Shown here piece by piece: positions 59,477-64,000 of a stretch of DNA of 64,000 bases. Made by a program: the position numbers and the translations under genes. Source of the stretch: Pyxidicoccus parkwaysis (GTDB lineage Bacteria; Myxococcota; Myxococcia; Myxococcales; Myxococcaceae); NCBI RefSeq assembly GCF_017301735.1, contig NZ_CP071090.1:8918001-8982000 (forward strand). The letters are read 5' to 3'. The notes under the pieces were generated by a model. That model was given only the letters and a program-made list of their open reading frames with translations. It made no database searches and had not been told where the DNA came from. Each line of letters starts with the position of its first letter. The first letter of the stretch is position 1.

Positions 59477-60979
59477 TCAGCGGACAGCTGCGAGCGACGT
59501 GCCCTCGTCCTTCAGCGGGTGCCCCGAGTTGTCATTGGCGCCCGGGCGGCCCATGCCGCGCTGCACCGCGGGTGCGGACGCATTCACCGGGCCCACGTAG
59601 AAGACGCCGTCGTAGCCCTCGTCATTCGTCCCGTCCCACTGGTGCATGAAGAAGCGGTCGCCGTTGTCCTTACCCTTCGCGTCGCGGACGCCGCAGTCCA
59701 GCCGGTCCTTCTTGCCCTGGCTGTTCACGGCGCAAATCCACGCGGAGCCGCTGTCGTACGCCATGTCCAGCGCCGCCACCTCGTCCAGGTCATCCTTCAG
59801 CAGCAGCCCCATGGGACGGTACTTCTTGTCCCACGGCAGACCGGCCTTCGTGCGCGCGTGGACGTTGCCGGAGAGCAGCACGAAGAAGCGGTCCGGTGTG
59901 GCCCCCACCTGCTGCTTCACCGTCGCCGCCATGGCCCTCTCCCGCTCCTGGCCCTGAGCCTTCGGATGGTCGAAGACGAAGGCTTCGATATCCAGGCCGC
60001 GCGAGCGGAGCTGGCGGAGCTGCTCCAGCATGTTGGCCATGGCCTCGCTGCCGCGCCCGTCCGGGTACGGGCTGCGCCAGAAGGGAGCATCCATCAGCTT
60101 CAGCCAGTCCTCCTCAGTGCCTGCGCTGTCGATGAAGGCATCGATGCGCGTCTGGCTCTCCAGCGGCAGCTCCAGTCCCACCGTCACCGGCACTCCGGCC
60201 ACCACGGACTGGCACACCGTCTGCGCCAGGAAGCGCGGCACCTCCTGCGTGCCATGCATCTCACCGAGCAGCAGCACCGCGCCCTTCTTCGCCTGCTTTG
60301 CCAGGCCGATGATGGGCAGGCCGCACTCGAAGGCCATCGCACTGGGGGCCTCCTTCGCGCTCGGCGCCTTCGCCACCTGCACCGGCTTCGGCGCGTTCTC
60401 CGCCTTGGCCAGCTTCGGCGCAATGGAACGGAACACCTTCCACTCCATCACCAAATCACGCGCGCCCTGGGCGGACTCGGCGAAGAAGGAGTTGTCCCCC
60501 TGCGGCTCGTTCAGCATCGCCTCCCAGTCCTCGGGGCTGGTGGTCGGCGGGGTGAACTCGTCTCCGGTCAACGGGGCGTCGCTCTCCGTCGTGCCGGGGC
60601 CCCGCCGGTTGACGCCCCAGTCGATTTCCTTGCCGGGCTTGGACAGCGTCTTGTTCGCGCTCTTGGTGATGCGGACAATCCACAGCTTGCTCTGCGTGGG
60701 AGACTCACGCTTGCCCAACACCATGTACCGGTGCCAGTAGCCGGCAATCTTCGAGCCGCCGAACTCCTGCCGCCAGTCGGTCTCCAGGACCATGCTGCCC
60801 TTGTCCTCACGGTAGGGCAGGTTGTTCTCCGTGAAGAAGGTGCGCACCTCCGGCCACATCTCTTCCAGGGGCCGGTCGTAGATGGCCTCGCGGTCTGGAA
60901 TCTCCAGCTCGCTGCGGTGGGCCGCGCAGCCCACCATCCACAAAGCCAGTGCCGCAACCACGTATGTCGCCGAGCGCAT
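59477..60979 (-). CDS. ChaN/TIKI-like two-domain lipoprotein, paralog 5
   Basis: A 500-residue lipoprotein, first in the transcription direction. Signal MRSATYVVAALALWMVGC (Cys18). BamC-like region nearly identical to paralog 4 (PEVRTFFTENNLPYREDKGS), a linker rich in Thr/Pro (GTTESDAPLTGDEFTPPTTS), then ENSFFAE-like DNSFFAESAQGARD. C-terminal domain with LLLGEMHGTQEVPRF, VGLELPLESQTRIDAFIDSA and MAYDSGSAWICAVNSQGKKD, where YDSG replaces YNSG. ATG at 60979. Its own element lies 50 nt upstream in the gap to the ferritin-like gene. Confidence 0.8.
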   Translation of the reverse strand: MRSATYVVAALALWMVGCAAHRSELEIPDREAIYDRPLEEMWPEVRTFFTENNLPYREDKGSMVLETDWRQEFGGSKIAGYWHRYMVLGKRESPTQSKLWIVRITKSANKTLSKPGKEIDWGVNRRGPGTTESDAPLTGDEFTPPTTSPEDWEAMLNEPQGDNSFFAESAQGARDLVMEWKVFRSIAPKLAKAENAPKPVQVAKAPSAKEAPSAMAFECGLPIIGLAKQAKKGAVLLLGEMHGTQEVPRFLAQTVCQSVVAGVPVTVGLELPLESQTRIDAFIDSAGTEEDWLKLMDAPFWRSPYPDGRGSEAMANMLEQLRQLRSRGLDIEAFVFDHPKAQGQERERAMAATVKQQVGATPDRFFVLLSGNVHARTKAGLPWDKKYRPMGLLLKDDLDEVAALDMAYDSGSAWICAVNSQGKKDRLDCGVRDAKGKDNGDRFFMHQWDGTNDEGYDGVFYVGPVNASAPAVQRGMGRPGANDNSGHPLKDEGTSLAAVR

Positions 60980-61028
60980 CGCCTCTCCCGCGAGGATTGA
61001 CTCACGGTGAACGCGGCCACGCTCCCGG

Positions 61029-61035
61029 CATATCG
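61029..61035 (-). promoter_or_regulatory. CGATATG element upstream of paralog 5
   Basis: CGATATG (extended CCCGATATGCCGGGA on minus), last base 50 nt from the start at 60979, inside the 72-bp gap that separates the array from the ferritin-like gene. Confidence 0.6.
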
Positions 61036-61051
61036 GGGCGCGTGGAGGACT

Positions 61052-61537
61052 TCAGGCCTGGGCCTCGGAACCGTGGGTGGCGAGCGCGCGCTCCTTCTCC
61101 CAGGGGCGGCTGCGGACGGCCTCACGAATCCAGATGACGTGGCGCCGCTCGTCCTCGCGGTGCTTCTCGATGAGGGCGCGGACCTCGGCGGGCCATTCGA
61201 ATCTCAGGGCCAGCTCGTAGGCGCGGTTGGTGTACTCCTCGTTGCCCATCATCGCCACCAGCGCGGCCTCGGTGCCCATCATGCTCGTCATGGCCGTGAG
61301 GCTCTTCATCGCGGCGCCCTTCAGGTCCGGGCGCAGGTCCACCGGCTCGCCGCCAAACTGGATGATGAGCGCGTTGAGGTCCTGTACGTGCCGCGTGTGG
61401 TCGATGCGGTACGCGTTGAGCCGCTCGCGCACCAGGGGCTCGGGGATGCGCGACAGCGCGGCGTCATAGGCACCCACGGCGTCCGCGTCGAGCTGGGCCA
61501 GGCTGCGAAGCTTCGCGACTGCGGAATTCTCGGCCAT
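61052..61537 (-). CDS. Ferritin-like DUF2383 protein
   Basis: A 161-residue four-helix-bundle protein. AQLDADAVGAYDAALSRIPE, YRIDHTRHVQDLNALIIQFG and EEYTNRAYELALRFEWPAEV match DUF2383 (PA2169-type), a ferritin-like family of uncertain function. REDERRHVIWI adds the last helix with possible metal ligands. Cytoplasmic, no signal peptide. ATG at 61537 has GAGGAG upstream. The longer frame to 61891 is a shadow. It is divergent from the small protein at 61710. Confidence 0.82.
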   Translation of the reverse strand: MAENSAVAKLRSLAQLDADAVGAYDAALSRIPEPLVRERLNAYRIDHTRHVQDLNALIIQFGGEPVDLRPDLKGAAMKSLTAMTSMMGTEAALVAMMGNEEYTNRAYELALRFEWPAEVRALIEKHREDERRHVIWIREAVRSRPWEKERALATHGSEAQA

Positions 61538-61709
61538 GTCGACTCCTCGAACGGGACCTTGGGCAATGTGGGTGGGAACTTCCCGTGGGCCAACCCGTCC
61601 TCGAGTCGCCCCCGGCCCCCGCTCCTGGGGCAGGCGGGCAGGCACGCGAGGGTGCCTGGACGGCGCATGCGCAGCTTTGAGCCGCACCCCCTTCCCCTGG
61701 AGGAACGAC

Positions 61710-62024
61710 ATGAAGAACGAGGACCTCGCCACCACCCGCGTCGAGGAGGCGACCCGGCGCATCCCATCCATTGGCCTGCTGGGCTTCGCGGCGGGCTCGG
61801 TGATTGCCAGCGCGGCGCTGATGGCGCTGGGCCGCAAGCAGGCGGCGCTGTTTGTCGGCCAGTGGGCGCCGACCGTGATTGCCTTCGCCATCTACAACAA
61901 AATCGTGAAGACCTTCTCCGCGCCCTATGACGAGCAGCAGCGCGTGAAGCACGGCGACAACGCATCCATCCTCAAGTCGACGGAGGAGTGGCGCAGCCAG
62001 GAGACGCTTCGCCCCCAGAGCTGA
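61710..62024 (+). CDS. Small membrane-associated protein, unknown function
   Basis: A 104-residue protein. One or two hydrophobic segments (SIGLLGFAAGSVIASAALMA, then LFVGQWAPTVIAFAIYNKIV) with a charged N-terminus (MKNEDLATTRVEEATRR) and a hydrophilic C-terminal tail. Its ATG at 61710 follows TGGAGGAACGAC, a very good ribosome binding site. The length and pattern are those of small inner-membrane proteins. It is convergent with the PQ-loop gene, 11 bp apart. Confidence 0.75.
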   Translation: MKNEDLATTRVEEATRRIPSIGLLGFAAGSVIASAALMALGRKQAALFVGQWAPTVIAFAIYNKIVKTFSAPYDEQQRVKHGDNASILKSTEEWRSQETLRPQS

Positions 62025-62035
62025 GGGCGAAGGGC

Positions 62036-62359
62036 TCAGGCGTGGGCTGCCTCGCGGCACTCCGCGTCCCGCCGTGGAGCGCCTCGTGCCTCACGCAGGC
62101 GCTCCGCGCGGCGGTGCTTGAAGACGATGAAGACGCCGACGATGGCGCTCACGAGCAGCAGCGCGTTGGTGACGACGAACACCCAGTTGTGCACGAGCAC
62201 GCTGTAGAGGGTGAAGCCGGTGGAGGCGGTAATCTGGCCCACGAAGAGCCACTTGGAGACGCCCTCGCTGGTGCCGGACTTCCACTGCTTGTAGACCTGA
62301 TGGGAGATGGTCAGCACCAGGATGAGCGAGCTGAACCAGCCAATGGCTTCGGACCCCAT
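62036..62359 (-). CDS. SemiSWEET/PQ-loop-type small membrane protein
   Basis: A 107-residue protein with three transmembrane helices. IGWFSSLILVLTISHQVYKQ and WKSGTSEGVSKWLFVGQITA correspond to a PQ-loop-type start, with HQ in place of PQ. The third helix is FVVTNALLLVSAIVGVFIVF, followed by a basic tail. Proteins of this size and pattern form dimeric sugar uniporters (SemiSWEET). The HQ variant needs checking. ATG at 62359 with GGAGGG upstream. The 292-bp region to the ligD start holds no gene that I can see. Confidence 0.7.
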   Translation of the reverse strand: MGSEAIGWFSSLILVLTISHQVYKQWKSGTSEGVSKWLFVGQITASTGFTLYSVLVHNWVFVVTNALLLVSAIVGVFIVFKHRRAERLREARGAPRRDAECREAAHA

Positions 62360-62651
62360 GTACCCTCCGGGCACAGAGGATGCGCACTCTCTCTCATGAG
62401 GGCATCCACCAGGGCCCGCCACCCCTCCGGGCGTGCCATGAGCCGCCGCATGCAACACGCGCTGAAGCCCCTATCCTCAAGGTGAGGGGGTGCGCAGCAG
62501 GCACCGACACGCGCTCCGAGCCCGGTCACAGTGGGGCCCGGTCGGCTGGCGGCTCTCCGGACAGTGGGCGGGGGCCCGGGGCGCGTGCCACTCCTCCACC
62601 CTTCCCTTCGTGTGATTTGCCGCTGGAGCACTGGATGCCAAAGGTTCAGGC

Positions 62652-64000
62652 GTGAGCCGCCCCAACGCACGTCTGAAGACCTACCGAAGCAAGCGCGACT
62701 TCTCCCGCACGCCCGAGCCCGCCTCGGACGCCGAAGCCCGGGCCCATGACGACGGCGCCCGCATCTTCGTGGTGCACAAGCACGACGCCACGAGCCTGCA
62801 CTACGACCTGCGCCTCGAAATCGACGGCGTGCTCGCGAGCTGGGCGATACCGAAAGGTCCCAGCTATGACCCGGGCGAGAAGCGGCTCGCGGTGGAGACC
62901 GAGGACCATCCGCTCTCCTACGCGAACTTCGAGGGGCACATCCCGGATGACGCGTATGGCGGCGGGGACTCGCTCTTGTGGGACCGCGGCACCTTCGACA
63001 CCGTGCCGCCGGGACAGGCCGAGGCGCAGCGTCAGCAGGGGCGCCTCCATGTGGAGCTCCACGGCGAGAAGCTGAAGGGGCGCTGGCATCTCATCCGCGC
63101 GCACCTGCGCGGCACTGGGAAGAAGACGCAGTGGCTGTGCTTCAAGGCGAAGGACGAGACGGCGGACCCGGACTACGACGTCACCGAGGAGCGCCCCGAG
63201 TCCGTGAAGAGCGGACAGGTGGAAACGCACGGGCCGGTGAAGCGCGGCGCTCGGAAGCGCGCGGCCGAGGCCGCGAAGACGCACGGGCCGGCGAAGCGCG
63301 GTGCACGAAAGCACGCGCCCGAGGCCGCGGAGGCGCATGAGCCGGTGAAGCGCGGTCCACGAAAGCACGCGAGGGAACTCTCGGAGCACGCTGCCTCCGG
63401 ACGCAGGAAGCGCACGGAGCAGGAGTCCACGGCGAAGGCGCGCAAGCGGGCAGCGGCGCGGACTCCGGAGGCGCTGCTGGAGCGCGTCTGGCCGCCGATG
63501 CTCGCGCGGCTGTCGGTGCCGGAGGAGGTCAGCGACGCGACGCACGTGTACGAGGTGAAGTACGACGGCTTCCGCGCGATGGCCTCGCTGGTGGATGGGA
63601 AGCTGGTCTTCCAGAGTCGGCGGGGCAATGACCTCTCCGCGCGCTTCCCCGCGCTCGCGGAGGCGCTGCGGAAGCTGGACGTGCGCAACACGGTAGTGGA
63701 CGGGGAAATCGTCGCGCTGGACGCGAAGGGGCGCTCGCGCTTCCAACTCCTGCAGAACCTGGGCGGGGTGGAACAACGCTATGTCATCTTCGACGTGCTC
63801 TGGCTGGACGGAGAGGATTTGCGCGAGTTGCCGCTGGAGGAGCGGCGCGCGCGGCTGGAGCGGATGTTGAAGGGCGTGAAGCTGCCGCTCCAAATCTCGG
63901 AGCAGGTGGAGCTGCCGCTGAAGCGTGCGCTGCACACGGCGCAGCAGCGCGGATGGGAGGGACTCATCGCGAAGCGGAAGGACTCCACGTACGTGGGCAC
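62652..64000 (+). CDS. ligD: ATP-dependent DNA ligase D, 3' end outside window
   Basis: First 450 codons of a non-homologous end-joining ligase. Phosphoesterase domain (about 30-170): FVVHKHDATSLHYDLRLEID, SWAIPKGPSYDPGEKRLAV, LLWDRGTFDTVPPG. Basic linker with three 18-residue repeats (192-245). Ligase domain from about 268: LLERVWPPMLARLSVPEEV, the nucleotidyl-accepting Lys303 in EVKYDGFRA, VDGEIVALDAKG and EGLIAKRKDSTYVG at the edge. The start is GTG at 62652; the frame stays open to the last base. A polymerase domain may follow (PE-LIG-POL order), and a Ku partner is expected nearby but is outside the window. Confidence 0.9.
   Translation, partial: MSRPNARLKTYRSKRDFSRTPEPASDAEARAHDDGARIFVVHKHDATSLHYDLRLEIDGVLASWAIPKGPSYDPGEKRLAVETEDHPLSYANFEGHIPDDAYGGGDSLLWDRGTFDTVPPGQAEAQRQQGRLHVELHGEKLKGRWHLIRAHLRGTGKKTQWLCFKAKDETADPDYDVTEERPESVKSGQVETHGPVKRGARKRAAEAAKTHGPAKRGARKHAPEAAEAHEPVKRGPRKHARELSEHAASGRRKRTEQESTAKARKRAAARTPEALLERVWPPMLARLSVPEEVSDATHVYEVKYDGFRAMASLVDGKLVFQSRRGNDLSARFPALAEALRKLDVRNTVVDGEIVALDAKGRSRFQLLQNLGGVEQRYVIFDVLWLDGEDLRELPLEERRARLERMLKGVKLPLQISEQVELPLKRALHTAQQRGWEGLIAKRKDSTYVG
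63225..63386 (+). repeat. Three 54-bp tandem repeats in ligD linker
   Basis: Three in-frame copies of an 18-residue unit of the type [TA]H-G/E-P-[VA]-KRG-[AP]-RK-[HR]-A encode a histone-H1-like basic linker between the phosphoesterase and ligase domains. DNA copies differ at several third positions, so the repeat is old enough to have accumulated changes. Confidence 0.85.

Noticed and set aside
51683..60979. Assembly artefact as cause of the five similar genes
   Set aside because: The copies differ in linker length, signal peptides, gaps and many codons, so they are not duplicated reads or collapsed contigs.

Overview
The window is about 70% GC with codon use to match. It carries several myxobacterial hallmarks: a MYXO-CTERM-type surface protein, a PEGA-tailed Ser/Thr kinase, a minor pilin/PilY1 set, and rows of paralogous lipoproteins. 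It is best read as a chromosomal segment of a Myxococcaceae bacterium (Myxococcus, Corallococcus or Pyxidicoccus type). From memory, Myxococcus xanthus also has a minor pilin/PilY1 cluster close to a Wzc/Wzx polysaccharide locus, so this may be the syntenic region; I could not check that. I see no tRNA, rRNA, IS element, prophage or CRISPR array, and no gene-free stretch longer than 300 bases.

Positions 1-33 kb hold a surface-polysaccharide locus. It has an FkbM methyltransferase (cut by the left edge), three family-2 glycosyltransferases, an LTA-synthase-like phosphotransferase, an O-acyltransferase, a ROK kinase, a Wzx-type flippase, a SAM methyltransferase and six GT4-type glycosyltransferases. 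It also has a Wzy/O-antigen-ligase-like polymerase, a Wzc tyrosine autokinase with a C-terminal tyrosine cluster, a glycosyltransferase-methyltransferase fusion and a large membrane protein resembling GT-C enzymes. The wzc-GT-GT-wzy-GT run (29.6 to 22.4 kb, minus strand) is joined by overlapping stop/start codons and looks like one operon. Two insertions sit inside the locus: a Ser/Thr kinase - periplasmic protein - MYXO-CTERM protein operon (18.8-13.7 kb), and a small lipoprotein overlapping an unknown gene (20.3-21.1 kb).

Positions 33.2-41.6 kb hold a type IVa pilus tip cluster on the plus strand: pilX-, pilY1-, pilV-, pilW- and fimU-like genes, then a c-type cytochrome and a small acidic protein. 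The PilV-like gene starts at a TTG that overlaps the pilY1 stop codon and has a strong ribosome binding site. Next come a PAS histidine kinase, mfd, a DUF2167 protein, a flavodoxin-like oxidoreductase and a secreted protein with an HDWE motif.

Positions 50.5-61 kb, all minus strand, hold argE, hutF and the most unusual feature of the window: five tandem paralogs of a two-domain lipoprotein. Each has a BamC-like N-terminal region, a hypervariable linker and a ChaN/TIKI-like C-terminal region with an invariant GE-x-HGTQE motif. Each is preceded by an identical CGATATG element exactly 50 or 54 nt before the start codon. Leader type and coding sequence group the copies differently, which suggests duplication of a two-gene unit followed by gene conversion. 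The right end has a ferritin-like DUF2383 protein, two small proteins (one SemiSWEET-like) and the first 450 codons of ligD, which runs off the window.
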